A DNA stretch of 64,000 nt from Bacillus nitratireducens (GTDB lineage Bacteria > Bacillota > Bacilli > Bacillales > Bacillaceae_G), in the NCBI RefSeq assembly GCF_001884135.1, contig NZ_MAOC01000020.1:310001-374000 (forward strand), given 5' to 3'. Below, piece by piece: positions 50,840 through 60,257 of this stretch. Each line of letters begins with the position of its first letter. Within the stretch, counting starts at the first letter, position 1. Under the pieces are notes generated by a model. The model made no database searches, was not told where the DNA came from, and was given only the letters and a program-made list of their open reading frames with translations. Made by a program: the position numbers and the translations under genes.

Positions 50840-51829
50840 TTGAAATGTATAAATTGTGGGCGACCTTGTACTAATGATCAGTTAAATTGTGCAAATTGTC
50901 AACGGAATTTGCATAATGAACAAGGGGAAAGTAGCTCGTTAATAGACAAAGAATTAGAAGTATATGTAGGGAGACAATATCCGTATTACAAAAGAAAATG
51001 GGAGCTTGAGAACAAGCGAATTGCTAGGTGGAGCTGGAATGGTTTGGCTACTATTTTCAATGTAGGTTGGCTTGGATATCGTAAGCATTATTTACCTGCT
51101 GCTTTATTTATACTGTTATTAGTAGCATGTGATGCGTTTTCTTATTATATGGGGTTCAATGTAGCATTGCCAATCATTAATATGGTGCCTCTTACGTTTT
51201 TATTACTCGTTTTTATTCTATTTGGGATGGGGATTTTTGCGAATGGATTATATTATCAATTTGCAGAAAGGCGTATATATCGAATAAAAGCACGGGGAAT
51301 TAAAGATGAATCGGTTGAAAATTATCTTATCCGTGATAGTGGTGGAACGAGTAAAATGGGAGCAACAATCGTAACTATTTTAGCAGTTGCTAGCCTTCTT
51401 TTAAGCCATTTCTTTTTTCCGACTGATCGAGATATTATACAAAAAGTACGTACAAGTTCGCTTTATGAATATCCATTCTTTTCGATTGGTGAATCGTTTG
51501 AAAGCTATTTTCAAAATTCAGGGTGGATATATTATCGTGGATCGGAAGGTATGGAATTAGTAGAATTTCAAGGATACAGCCCAGGGATGCCAAGACAAAA
51601 AGTTACGATTCAATTTATTGTTGATTATAAATTGAGTGAAATTGAACCATACTCCCTTACGATTAATGGTGAATCTAAAAATGAAGAAGAGTTTTTGAAG
51701 ATGATGGAAGAAATATTCAAGGTTCAAAATCCGTTTGAAATAGAGGATGGATTGCAAGTAAAAGTGATAGAAAAAGAAGCGGATGGAAAGAACTTTCTAT
51801 CTGCTTCTTTTTTTGTGTGTGAAAAATAA
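50840..51829 (+). CDS. zinc-ribbon, DUF2628-like membrane protein
   Basis: The protein is about 329 aa. An N-terminal zinc ribbon (CINCGRPCTNDQLNCANCQ, four Cys pairs spaced CxxC) precedes a membrane domain with about four helices (about 65-215; FNVGWLGYRKHYLPAALFIL resembles DUF2628). A soluble C-terminal domain of about 110 residues follows. The TTG at 50840 is preferred because AGAGGG lies 6 nt upstream and the zinc ribbon starts directly at the second residue; GTG 50816 and ATG 50822 lack a ribosome site. Function is unknown. Confidence 0.8.
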   Translation: MKCINCGRPCTNDQLNCANCQRNLHNEQGESSSLIDKELEVYVGRQYPYYKRKWELENKRIARWSWNGLATIFNVGWLGYRKHYLPAALFILLLVACDAFSYYMGFNVALPIINMVPLTFLLLVFILFGMGIFANGLYYQFAERRIYRIKARGIKDESVENYLIRDSGGTSKMGATIVTILAVASLLLSHFFFPTDRDIIQKVRTSSLYEYPFFSIGESFESYFQNSGWIYYRGSEGMELVEFQGYSPGMPRQKVTIQFIVDYKLSEIEPYSLTINGESKNEEEFLKMMEEIFKVQNPFEIEDGLQVKVIEKEADGKNFLSASFFVCEK

Positions 51830-51832
51830 TAT

Positions 51833-51860
51833 TTGAAATAATCTGAATTTTTTGTATAAT
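51833..51860 (+). promoter_or_regulatory. oppA promoter with CodY-like motif
   Basis: TTGAAA (51833-51838), 16 bp, TGTATAAT with -10 TATAAT (51855-51860) is a strong sigma-A promoter. The spacer holds AATAATCTGAATTTT (51837-51851), which matches 11 of 15 positions of the CodY consensus AATTTTCWGAAAATT. Peptide uptake genes are common CodY targets, so nutrient repression is plausible but unproven. Confidence 0.55.
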
Positions 51861-51912
51861 AATATGTATTATACTAGCTTTCATTTATACATATAGATTG
51901 GGGGAAGGAAGA

Positions 51913-53574
51913 ATGAAGAGAAAGGTAACAACGATTGCTGCAGTTGCATTATCAACTAGTGTATTGGTTGCAGGTTGCGGAAATGGGGAGAAGGCATCTA
52001 CAACAAAGAAAGAAGCAGGTAAGGGAGTAGCAGATAAGCAAGTATTAAACTTACTAGAAACAGCAGAAATTCCTTCAATGGATACATCAAAATCAACGGA
52101 TTCAGTATCATTCCGGGCCTTTGTAAATGCAATGGAAGGGCTATATCGTTTAGATAAGGACAATAAGCCAACTCCAGGTATGGCAAAAGATGTGAAGATT
52201 AGTGAGGATAAAACGACATATACATTTGAATTACGAGATGCGAAATGGTCTAATGGTGATCCAGTTCGAGCACAAGACTTTGTATATGCATGGCAACGTG
52301 CATTAGATAAAGCAACGGCAGCTGAGTATGCATTTATTTTATTTGATGTGAAAAATGCACAGAAAGTAAATAAAGGAGAATTACCGCTAGATCAATTAGG
52401 AGTGAAAGCGAAGGATGATAAAACGTTAGTAGTAGAATTAGAACAACCAGCACCATATTTCCTTGAGCTGACTTCATTCCCGACATTTTTCCCTTTAAAT
52501 GAAAAATATGTAAAAGAACAAGGGGATAAATATGCATTAGAAGCAGATAAATTATTATACAATGGACCATTTACTATGAGTCAATGGAAACATGAACAAA
52601 GTTATCAGTTAAAGAAAAACCCTAATTATTGGGATAAAGATACTGTAAAGTTAGAAGAAATTAATGTAAGTATTGTGAAAGAAACGAGCACAGGAGTAAA
52701 TTTATATGATAGTGATCAAGCAGATCGAGTTATTTTAAGTTCTGAATTTGTTGATAAATATAAAAAGAATAAGCCAGATGAATTTAAAACAAAGTTAGAT
52801 CCACGTATGTATTTCTTGCGCTTTAACCAAAAAAATGCAACATTTAAAAACCAAAAAGTACGTGAAGCAATTGATTTGGCATATGATAAAAAAGGAATTG
52901 CGAATGTTATTTTAAATGACGGATCATTGCCAGCATATTTCTTAGTACCTGAAAAATTTACGACAGGGCCAGATGGGAAAGATTTCCGTTCTGTAAATAA
53001 AAATTTCCGTGACAGTAAAGATAATGCAGAAAAAGCAAAAAAATTATGGGAAGAAGCGAAGAAAGAACTTGGCCAAGATACAATTACAGTAGAATTTCTG
53101 AATGATGATAACGGTAGCCGTAAAAAAGTGGGCGACTTTATTAAAGAAGAGTTAGAGAAAAATTTACCGGGTCTAAAAGTGAATTTGAAACAACAACCAT
53201 ATAAGCAGAAGCTAGATTTAGAAAAGAAATTTGAATATGAATTCTCATTATCTGCTTGGAGTCCAGATTATCCAGATCCAATGACTTATATTGATATGTT
53301 TGTAACGGGAAGCTCATTTAATGAAATGGATTATTCTAATCCGAAGTATGATGATTTAGTAGCAAAATCAAAAGGAGAATTATTAAAAGATGATGCAGCA
53401 CGCTGGAAAGCACTTGCGGAAGCTGAAAAAATCTTAATTGGTCAAGACGCTGCAATCTCACCTACGTATCAACAAAGTACGGCTTATTTAGAGAAGACAT
53501 ATGTAAAAGGTATCGCTAACCATACGTTTGGTGGAGACTTCAGTTATAAATGGGCATATATTACAAAGAAATAG
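51913..53574 (+). CDS. oligopeptide ABC transporter substrate-binding lipoprotein (OppA family)
   Basis: The 553-aa protein has a lipobox VAGC near residue 23 and the SBP_bac_5 fold (LETAEIPSMDTSKSTDSVSF near 48, MAKDVKISEDKTTYTFELRD near 90, WSNGDPVRAQDFVYAWQRAL near 110, LSAWSPDYPDPMTYID near 448). It binds peptides outside the membrane for import. No opp permease or ATPase genes are adjacent, so it is one of the many solitary OppA paralogues of the B. cereus group. ATG 51913 follows GGGGGAAGGAAG. Confidence 0.95.
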   Translation: MKRKVTTIAAVALSTSVLVAGCGNGEKASTTKKEAGKGVADKQVLNLLETAEIPSMDTSKSTDSVSFRAFVNAMEGLYRLDKDNKPTPGMAKDVKISEDKTTYTFELRDAKWSNGDPVRAQDFVYAWQRALDKATAAEYAFILFDVKNAQKVNKGELPLDQLGVKAKDDKTLVVELEQPAPYFLELTSFPTFFPLNEKYVKEQGDKYALEADKLLYNGPFTMSQWKHEQSYQLKKNPNYWDKDTVKLEEINVSIVKETSTGVNLYDSDQADRVILSSEFVDKYKKNKPDEFKTKLDPRMYFLRFNQKNATFKNQKVREAIDLAYDKKGIANVILNDGSLPAYFLVPEKFTTGPDGKDFRSVNKNFRDSKDNAEKAKKLWEEAKKELGQDTITVEFLNDDNGSRKKVGDFIKEELEKNLPGLKVNLKQQPYKQKLDLEKKFEYEFSLSAWSPDYPDPMTYIDMFVTGSSFNEMDYSNPKYDDLVAKSKGELLKDDAARWKALAEAEKILIGQDAAISPTYQQSTAYLEKTYVKGIANHTFGGDFSYKWAYITKK

Positions 53575-53579
53575 TATAA

Positions 53580-53612
53580 TAAAAGATGAGTGAATTTTCG
53601 CTCATCTTTTAT
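53580..53612 (+). terminator. terminator after oppA-like gene
   Basis: Arms AAAAGATGAG / CTCATCTTTT with a 10-nt loop and T-rich tail lie just after the stop. Confidence 0.85.
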
Positions 53613-53633
53613 TTGTATAAGGGGGAGCTATAG

Positions 53634-54050
53634 TTGTTAAGGGGAATCAATCATCTCTGTTTTTCGGTTTCAGATTTAGAAAAATCTATTGTGTTTTACG
53701 AAAAGATACTAGAAGGAGAATTATTGGTTAAAGGAAGAAAGCTTGCATATTTTAATATATGCGGAGTGTGGGTAGCACTTAATGAAGAGGTACATATTCC
53801 AAGAAATGAGATTCATCAATCTTATACGCACATTTCATTCACTGTAGAACAAGAAGATTTTAATTGTTTGTTAAAGCGATTAGAAGAAAATGAAGTTCAT
53901 ATTTTAAAGGGCAGAGAACGAGATGTGAGAGATTGTGAATCTATATATTTTCAAGATCCAGATGGCCATAAATTTGAGTTTCATTCAGGGACACTGCAAG
54001 ACCGACTTAATTATTATAGGGAAGAGAAACCTCATATGACATTTTACTAA
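53634..54050 (+). CDS. fosB: fosfomycin resistance bacillithiol transferase FosB
   Basis: The 138-aa glyoxalase-fold protein carries the FosB metal ligands His7 (INHLCF), His66 (SYTHISF) and Glu115 (HKFEFHS) at the positions known for FosB. Conserved [20 protein letters not shown] and the ending [15 protein letters not shown] are characteristic. It adds bacillithiol (or cysteine) to fosfomycin, opening the epoxide. The start is a TTG with GGGGGAG 6 nt upstream. It heads a cluster with an SDR-like protein and a histidine phosphatase. Confidence 0.95.
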   Translation: MLRGINHLCFSVSDLEKSIVFYEKILEGELLVKGRKLAYFNICGVWVALNEEVHIPRNEIHQSYTHISFTVEQEDFNCLLKRLEENEVHILKGRERDVRDCESIYFQDPDGHKFEFHSGTLQDRLNYYREEKPHMTFY

Positions 54051-54062
54051 GGGGGGAAGAAG

Positions 54063-54608
54063 TTGCATGCACTTGTAATTGGTGGAACAGGAATGTTAAA
54101 GAAAGTTTCTGGGTGTCTTTGTGATCAAGGATTTCGTGTGTCTGTTATTGGACGAGATGAAGTGAAATTAGAAAATGTTAAGCAAGCGAGTATTACACCA
54201 GAAAATATCACATGTCTTCCTTTAGATTATCATAATGACGATGATCTAAAGCGATCTATTACAAATACAATTGAACAGAATGGTCCAATTACATTAGTTG
54301 TTGCATGGGTACATTCGAGTGCTAAGCATGCATTGCGACTCATTTGTAATGAGGTTGAATTGTCATCGGAAAAGTACAGTTTATTTCATATATTAGGTAG
54401 TAGTGCATCGCGTACGAAGTCACAAAAAATAGGTGGTAGATTATGTCGTTATCATAGAATTATATTAGGTTTTATTATAGAAGATACATATGGAAGATGG
54501 CTTACACATGAAGAGATATCAGATGGAGTAATAAAGGGGATTGAAAGTAAATACGATGAATGGATTGTCGGGAGAGTAGAGCCGTGGGAATCACGGCCAA
54601 AATGGTAA
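54063..54608 (+). CDS. short-chain dehydrogenase-like Rossmann protein
   Basis: The 181-aa protein starts at a TTG after a GGGGGGAAG ribosome site. The N terminus MHALVIGGTGMLKKVSGCLC is a nucleotide-binding GGTGM loop; ENITCLPLDYHNDDDL near 45 and TLVVAWVHSSAKHALRLI near 78 follow the SDR pattern. The typical YxxxK catalytic pair is not obvious, so catalysis is uncertain. It lies 13 nt after fosB and 14 nt before the phosphatase, so it is in one operon. Confidence 0.82.
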   Translation: MHALVIGGTGMLKKVSGCLCDQGFRVSVIGRDEVKLENVKQASITPENITCLPLDYHNDDDLKRSITNTIEQNGPITLVVAWVHSSAKHALRLICNEVELSSEKYSLFHILGSSASRTKSQKIGGRLCRYHRIILGFIIEDTYGRWLTHEEISDGVIKGIESKYDEWIVGRVEPWESRPKW

Positions 54609-54621
54609 GGGGGCATGGGAA

Positions 54622-55233
54622 ATGAAGACAACGGTATATGTAACAAGGCACGGTGAGACAGAATGGAATGTAGCAGGGCGGATGCAAGGACGGAAAAATT
54701 CAGCATTAACAGAGAATGGTATGATACAAGCGAAACAATTAGGGGAGCGTATGAAGGATTTACCACTCCATGCCATATATAGTAGTCCAAGCGAAAGAAC
54801 GCTTCATACTGCTGAATTGATTAAAGGGGAACGCGATATTCCAATTATAGAAGATGAACGTTTCTATGAAATAAATATGGGGATATGGGAAGGGCAAACA
54901 ATTGCTGATTTGGAAATGCAATATCCAGAAGAAGTACATTTATTTTGGAATGAACCACATCTTTTTCAATCAACATCAGGGGAAAACTTTACGGCCGTTC
55001 ATAAAAGAGTAATTGAAGGGATACACTTTCTTTTAGAAAAACATAAAGGAGAAAATATTTTAATAGTTACTCATGCTGCAGCAGCGAAACTACTTGTAGG
55101 ACATTTTGCAGGTCTTGAAATTGAACATGTATGGGGAGAGCCATTTATGCATAGCGCGAGTCTTAGTGTGATTGAATTTGATGAAGATCTTGGTAAAGTA
55201 AAACAATTTGCAGATATAAGTCATTTTCAGTAA
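54622..55233 (+). CDS. histidine phosphatase (phosphoglycerate mutase-like) family protein
   Basis: The 203-aa protein has the branch-1 histidine-phosphatase motif TRHGETEWN with His10. YSSPSERTLHTAEL near 52 supplies the second Arg, EINMGIWEGQTI near 84 the acid, and VTHAAAAKLLVG near 152 the second His. These enzymes cleave phosphate from small molecules; the substrate is unknown. GGGGGC-type ribosome site is weak (AAGGGGGCATGG). It is the last gene of the fosB cluster, followed by a bidirectional terminator. Confidence 0.9.
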   Translation: MKTTVYVTRHGETEWNVAGRMQGRKNSALTENGMIQAKQLGERMKDLPLHAIYSSPSERTLHTAELIKGERDIPIIEDERFYEINMGIWEGQTIADLEMQYPEEVHLFWNEPHLFQSTSGENFTAVHKRVIEGIHFLLEKHKGENILIVTHAAAAKLLVGHFAGLEIEHVWGEPFMHSASLSVIEFDEDLGKVKQFADISHFQ

Positions 55234-55236
55234 ACG

Positions 55237-55266
55237 TAAAAAAGGTCGCAAAGCGACCTTTTTTTG
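55237..55266. terminator. bidirectional terminator between fosB cluster and exsB-like gene
   Basis: Arms AAAAAAGGTCGC / GCGACCTTTTTT with a 4-nt loop lie between convergent genes. Confidence 0.9.
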
Positions 55267-55280
55267 GTGGGCATAAAAAA

Positions 55281-55907
55281 CTAGCAATTACGTTTTTTAT
55301 ACCAGAAGTGATCGAATTTTTTATTCTTGCAAGAAGAAGACTTGTGTCTGCTATCTTTGCAATCGTCCCATTTGTGCCCATCATCATGACAGTCCTTACC
55401 ATGATCCCACGAATCATCACAAGAACCATGATGGCTATGAGGGAAAAATACACATTTTTTACAGAAACATCGTTTTGTCCAGAAACATTTCTTTTCAAAG
55501 CGAACGCATTTTGTAACGAAAGTACATTTTTTCACGCGAGTACGTTTTGTAACTATAACGCATTCTTTTCTGCGAGTAACCTTTGTAACGAAAGTCCATT
55601 TTTGAACGCGTACACGAGTACATTTTGTAACAAAAGTCCATTTTTTTACATGAGTACATTTTGTAACGAAAGTACAATGTTTCACGCGAGTACATCTTGT
55701 TCTTGTACATTTACGCCCTGTTGTACATTTACGCCCTGTTGTACATTTACGCCCTGTTGTACATTTACGCCCTGTTGTACATTTACACCCTGTTGTACAT
55801 TTATGATGATCATCATCGCAATCAAAAGTACTTGGATCTTGGTGTAAGAAATCCTCCATCCCAGCACTTTTGATTTCTTCAACAGCTTTTCTAATGTCAC
55901 GTTTCAT
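55281..55907 (-). CDS. exsB: CotG/ExsB-like Thr- and Lys-rich spore surface protein
   Basis: The 208-aa protein begins MKRDIRKAVEEIKSAGMEDF, an ordered N-terminal segment like that of CotG/ExsB. A repetitive middle follows: five to six CTTGRK hexapeptides, then degenerate KCTFVTKCTRVKK units, rich in Thr, Cys, Lys and Arg (about 35-140). The C terminus is His/Asp/Cys-rich. B. anthracis ExsB is an exosporium-linked protein heavily phosphorylated on threonine (recalled). AAGGAGG lies before the ATG. It is divergent from a CotH-type kinase gene, which matches the cotG/cotH pairing of B. subtilis. Repeat number probably varies among strains. Confidence 0.86.
   Translation of the reverse strand: MKRDIRKAVEEIKSAGMEDFLHQDPSTFDCDDDHHKCTTGCKCTTGRKCTTGRKCTTGRKCTTGRKCTRTRCTRVKHCTFVTKCTHVKKWTFVTKCTRVRVQKWTFVTKVTRRKECVIVTKRTRVKKCTFVTKCVRFEKKCFWTKRCFCKKCVFFPHSHHGSCDDSWDHGKDCHDDGHKWDDCKDSRHKSSSCKNKKFDHFWYKKRNC
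55704..55800 (-). repeat. 18-bp tandem repeats in the exsB-like gene
   Basis: Five full copies of an 18-bp unit (TGTACATTTACGCCCTGT on the plus strand, starting at 55704, 55722, 55740, 55758 and 55776) and a partial sixth copy encode C-T-T-G-R-K. The fifth has a single ACACCC change; the others are identical, which implies recent expansion. Confidence 0.9.
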
Positions 55908-56082
55908 AGAAATCCTCCTTATCGTGTATTAAATTGAACAAGTATTCTTTTTCCTTAACATGATATGAGATTAGGTTTCTTTCTGAACAAGACAAGAGTG
56001 TAATTTTATATAAATAGATGATAGCGGATGTATGGACAAGACAAGGCGCATACATTGAATGAAGAGAATAGAGAAGGGATGA

Positions 56083-57165
<1,083 letters not shown>

Positions 57166-57167
57166 TT

Positions 57168-57205
57168 TTGAAAGAGATTGAAACATTATCAATCTCTTTT
57201 TTTGT
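57168..57205 (+). terminator. terminator after cotH
   Basis: Arms AAAGAGATTGA / TCAATCTCTTT with an 8-10-nt loop are followed by Ts. Confidence 0.88.
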
Positions 57206-57270
57206 ATAATAAAGATGTATCAATTGAATTGACGTAATATTTATTTAATAAAGAATGGAGATGTGGAAAC

Positions 57271-57888
57271 ATGACGGTCAAGTGGATTGATTGGGTAAAA
57301 CAAATACAATCTATAGCTCAAGCGGGTTTAACGTATTCTAAGGATGTGTATGATATAGAGCGTTTCCAACAATTACGGGATATTTCCATTTCGATGATGT
57401 CACATTACACAAAGACAGATTGGGAAGTTGTAGAGAAGTTATTTGCAAGTGAGACAGGCTATCAAACACCTAAAGTTGATATACGGGCAGTTATTTTTCA
57501 AAATGAAAAACTATTATTTGTGAAAGAAAAAAGTGATAGGAAATGGGCATTGCCAGGTGGATGGGCTGATGTTGGTTATACGCCAACAGAAGTAGCAGCA
57601 AAAGAAGTTTTAGAGGAGACGGGTTATGAAGTAGATGATTTTAAGCTACTCGCTATATTTGATAAAGAAAAACATCAACCATCACCTTCAGCAACGCATG
57701 TATATAAGATTTTTATTGGCTGTAATATTGTTGGTGGGGAAAAGAAAGTTAGTATTGAAACAGAAGAAATAGAGTTTTTTGGTGAAGATGAATTACCGGA
57801 TTTATCAATTGCTAGAAATACAGGAGAGCAAATTAAAGAAATGTTTGCCTACATGAAAGACCCGCAGAAAGAAAAAATAATAGATTAA
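57271..57888 (+). CDS. Nudix hydrolase with N-terminal helical domain (YjhB-like)
   Basis: The 205-aa protein has an N-terminal helical domain of about 65 residues (KWIDWVKQIQSIAQAGLTYS), which is typical of the YjhB-type Nudix proteins. The Nudix box GGWADVGYTPTEVAAKEVLE plus ETGYEV follows at about 106-130. Relatives hydrolyse ADP-ribose or flavin/nucleotide diphosphates; the substrate is not proven. GGAGATG lies upstream of the ATG. It is a single gene. Confidence 0.91.
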   Translation: MTVKWIDWVKQIQSIAQAGLTYSKDVYDIERFQQLRDISISMMSHYTKTDWEVVEKLFASETGYQTPKVDIRAVIFQNEKLLFVKEKSDRKWALPGGWADVGYTPTEVAAKEVLEETGYEVDDFKLLAIFDKEKHQPSPSATHVYKIFIGCNIVGGEKKVSIETEEIEFFGEDELPDLSIARNTGEQIKEMFAYMKDPQKEKIID

Positions 57889-57992
57889 TACTGCTAGAAT
57901 TGTACATATTGTTAAAATGAAGATATTGGCAGAATGCAACCTTTATGTAATAATGGGATGGTATGTGAAGAAAAAAGGAGATAGAAAATAAA

Positions 57993-58595
57993 ATGTTAGC
58001 AAGCATAATAGATCAGTTATTGCAATTTTTTGCAAGCCTAGGTTACTTTGGAGTAGCGCTAGCTTTAATGATTGAAATTATCCCGAGTGAAATTGTACTT
58101 TCGTATGCTGGCTTTTTAGTCGCAGATGGTAAAATTAGCTTTGTCGGTGCAGTTATTGCTGGAACAATCGGTGGTACTTTAGCTCAAATCTTTTTATATT
58201 GGCTTGGATACTATGGAGGACGTCCAGTTGTAGAGAAATATGGAAAATATCTACTTATTAATAAACACCATTTAGACATAGCAGAAAATTGGTTTAAGCG
58301 TTACGGAGCTGGAGTAATATTTTCGGCACGTTTTATCCCAATTGTACGTCATGCAATCTCTATTCCGGCAGGACTAGCTAAGATGCCATTAAAACTTTTC
58401 ACACTGTATACAGTTGTAGCGATTATTCCATGGTCAATACTATTTATATACTTAGGTGAAAAGCTTGGTGGAAATTGGCGACATATTAAAGAGTATGCAT
58501 CTGATTACACACATTACATAATTATAGGAGCTGTTCTCTTTGTTGCTCTATACTTTGGTTTAAAGTATTTAAAAAAGAAAAAAGCAGCGCGTTAA
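57993..58595 (+). CDS. DedA-family membrane protein (SNARE-associated/VTT)
   Basis: The 200-aa protein has about five membrane or re-entrant helices. DedA hallmarks are GYFGVALALMIEIIPSEIVLSYAGF near 15-40 with the acidic pair, and FSARFIPIVRHAISIPAGLAKM near 108-129 with the conserved Arg residues. Some DedA proteins recycle undecaprenyl phosphate across the membrane (UptA in B. subtilis); whether this paralogue does so is unknown. AAGGAG precedes the ATG; a terminator follows. Confidence 0.92.
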   Translation: MLASIIDQLLQFFASLGYFGVALALMIEIIPSEIVLSYAGFLVADGKISFVGAVIAGTIGGTLAQIFLYWLGYYGGRPVVEKYGKYLLINKHHLDIAENWFKRYGAGVIFSARFIPIVRHAISIPAGLAKMPLKLFTLYTVVAIIPWSILFIYLGEKLGGNWRHIKEYASDYTHYIIIGAVLFVALYFGLKYLKKKKAAR

Positions 58596-58624
58596 AGTCA
58601 ATGATTTTTCATTGGCTTTTTTAT
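58593..58624 (+). terminator. terminator after dedA-like gene
   Basis: Arms AAAGTCAATGA / TCATTGGCTTT with a 4-nt loop (one G-T pair) and Ts lie directly after the stop. Confidence 0.82.
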
Positions 58625-58691
58625 TTGTTTCGGTTCTAAAAAAAAGGAGTTGTCCATAATGTGTAATAATAAAGCGTAGCGGGGGAATGTG

Positions 58692-60071
58692 ATGAAAGGA
58701 TCACCGTTTTTACGTGGAACGATATTTTTAACGATGGCAACGATGATATCTAAGATGTTAGGGTTCATATATGTTATCCCATTTACAGCAATGGTAGGTA
58801 CGAGTGGGTACGTATTATATACGTATGCATACCGTCCTTATACAATTATGCTTAGTATTGCGACGATGGGATTGCCACTTGCCGTTTCAAAAATGGTATC
58901 AAAATATGATCAATTGAATGATTATCATACGGTTAAAAGAGTATTAAAGAGTGGTATCGTTTTTATGTTTATAATGGGAGTTATTTCATGTTTTACACTA
59001 TATATATTAGCTCCACATTTAGCTAAACTTGTAATTGATGGTAATGATCAAACCGGGAATAGTATAACGGCGGTCGCAAATAACATTCAAATTGTAAGTT
59101 TTGCGCTAATACTTGTACCAGTAATGAGTTTGTTAAGGGGCTTCTTTCAAGGATTTCAATCGATGGGGCCTTCTGCACTAAGTGTAGTTGTTGAGCAATT
59201 TTTTCGGGTCTTAACCATTTTAATAGGAAGTTTTGTTGTTTTATATGTTTTAAAAGAGTCTATTTCGCTAGCGGTCGGTATTTCAACGTTTGGTGCATTT
59301 ATGGGAGCTATAGGTGGATTAACGGTTTTAAGTGCGTATTATGTAAAAAGGAGAAGGCACTTAAAGAAAAAAGAGATGGCAAGTATACAACAAACAACGA
59401 AATCTTTTTTCTCGTTATATAGGGAGCTCTTTACATATTCAATACCGTTTGTTGTGGTTGGTTTAGCAATTCCGTTGTATCAGACAATTGATACATTTAC
59501 AATTAATAAACTACTTATACAAATAGGATATATGCAAGGAGAAGCTGAAAAGATTAATGCGATAATTGGTCTTGTTCAGATGGTTGTACTCATTCCAGTT
59601 TCCGTTGCGACCGCTTTTAGTATGTCTCTTGTACCGGAGATGACGAAAGCTTATACAGCAGGAAATACAAAATTGTTGTACAAACATTTTACGAGGACGA
59701 ATGTATTAGTAGTAGGGATTACGGTACCAGCCGCAATTGGGATGATGGTATTAGCTAAGCCAGTATATACTCTTTTATTTGGTGCCGGAAATGATCCGGA
59801 GATGGGGAGAATCATTTTACAGTACTATGCTCCTGCTTGTATACTATTTTCACTCTTCACAGTAACGGCTGCAATGCTACAAGGAATCAATCAACAGCAG
59901 AAAACAGTGCTAGGATTAGTAATCGGAATAATTGTAAAGATAGTTTTAAATATTGTATTGCTACCGTATTTTGATTATGTGAGTTTTATTATTTCAACAT
60001 ATGCTGGCTATACGATTTCAGTCGGCTTTAACTTGTGGATGCTTTCTAAATATGTTATAAAGGCAACATAA
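58692..60071 (+). CDS. SpoVB/MviN-like oligosaccharide flippase-family protein
   Basis: The 459-aa protein has about 12-14 membrane helices of the MOP superfamily. Features typical of SpoVB-type proteins are LRGTIFLTMATMISKMLGFIYVIPF at the start, SLLRGFFQGFQSMGPSALS near 150, YQTIDTFTINK near 262, and PACILFSLFTVTAAMLQGINQQQK near 395. At about 460 aa it is closer to YkvU than to SpoVB (about 518). A role in lipid-linked glycan export during sporulation is inferred. GGGGGAATGTG precedes ATG 58692. Confidence 0.88.
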   Translation: MKGSPFLRGTIFLTMATMISKMLGFIYVIPFTAMVGTSGYVLYTYAYRPYTIMLSIATMGLPLAVSKMVSKYDQLNDYHTVKRVLKSGIVFMFIMGVISCFTLYILAPHLAKLVIDGNDQTGNSITAVANNIQIVSFALILVPVMSLLRGFFQGFQSMGPSALSVVVEQFFRVLTILIGSFVVLYVLKESISLAVGISTFGAFMGAIGGLTVLSAYYVKRRRHLKKKEMASIQQTTKSFFSLYRELFTYSIPFVVVGLAIPLYQTIDTFTINKLLIQIGYMQGEAEKINAIIGLVQMVVLIPVSVATAFSMSLVPEMTKAYTAGNTKLLYKHFTRTNVLVVGITVPAAIGMMVLAKPVYTLLFGAGNDPEMGRIILQYYAPACILFSLFTVTAAMLQGINQQQKTVLGLVIGIIVKIVLNIVLLPYFDYVSFIISTYAGYTISVGFNLWMLSKYVIKAT

Positions 60072-60077
60072 GCTTTT

Positions 60078-60108
60078 TTAAAGGCAGAGAATACTCTGTC
60101 TTTTTCTA
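60078..60108 (+). terminator. terminator after flippase-like gene
   Basis: Arms AAAGGCAGAG / CTCTGTCTTT (one G-T pair) with a short loop and a T-rich tail. Confidence 0.75.
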
Positions 60109-60257
60109 TGTTTACAAGATTTTTCTTAAAAAAACGTTTTCAAAATAATTTTTCTATTGAAATTTAATCGTTTGTTCCATATGCTGAAAATAGCGGTTCA
60201 AAAACTGTTGTTTAAGTGAGGTAGATTCCTACATGTAAAAAGAATCGGGGTGATAGT

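Noticed and set aside
55704-55800. CRISPR-like array
   Set aside because: The 18-bp units are contiguous without spacers and are in frame inside a coding region.
55308-55847. 179-aa plus-strand frame opposite the exsB-like gene
   Set aside because: It is the antisense shadow of the repetitive exsB-like coding region; the minus-strand frame has a perfect ribosome site, family N terminus and terminator.
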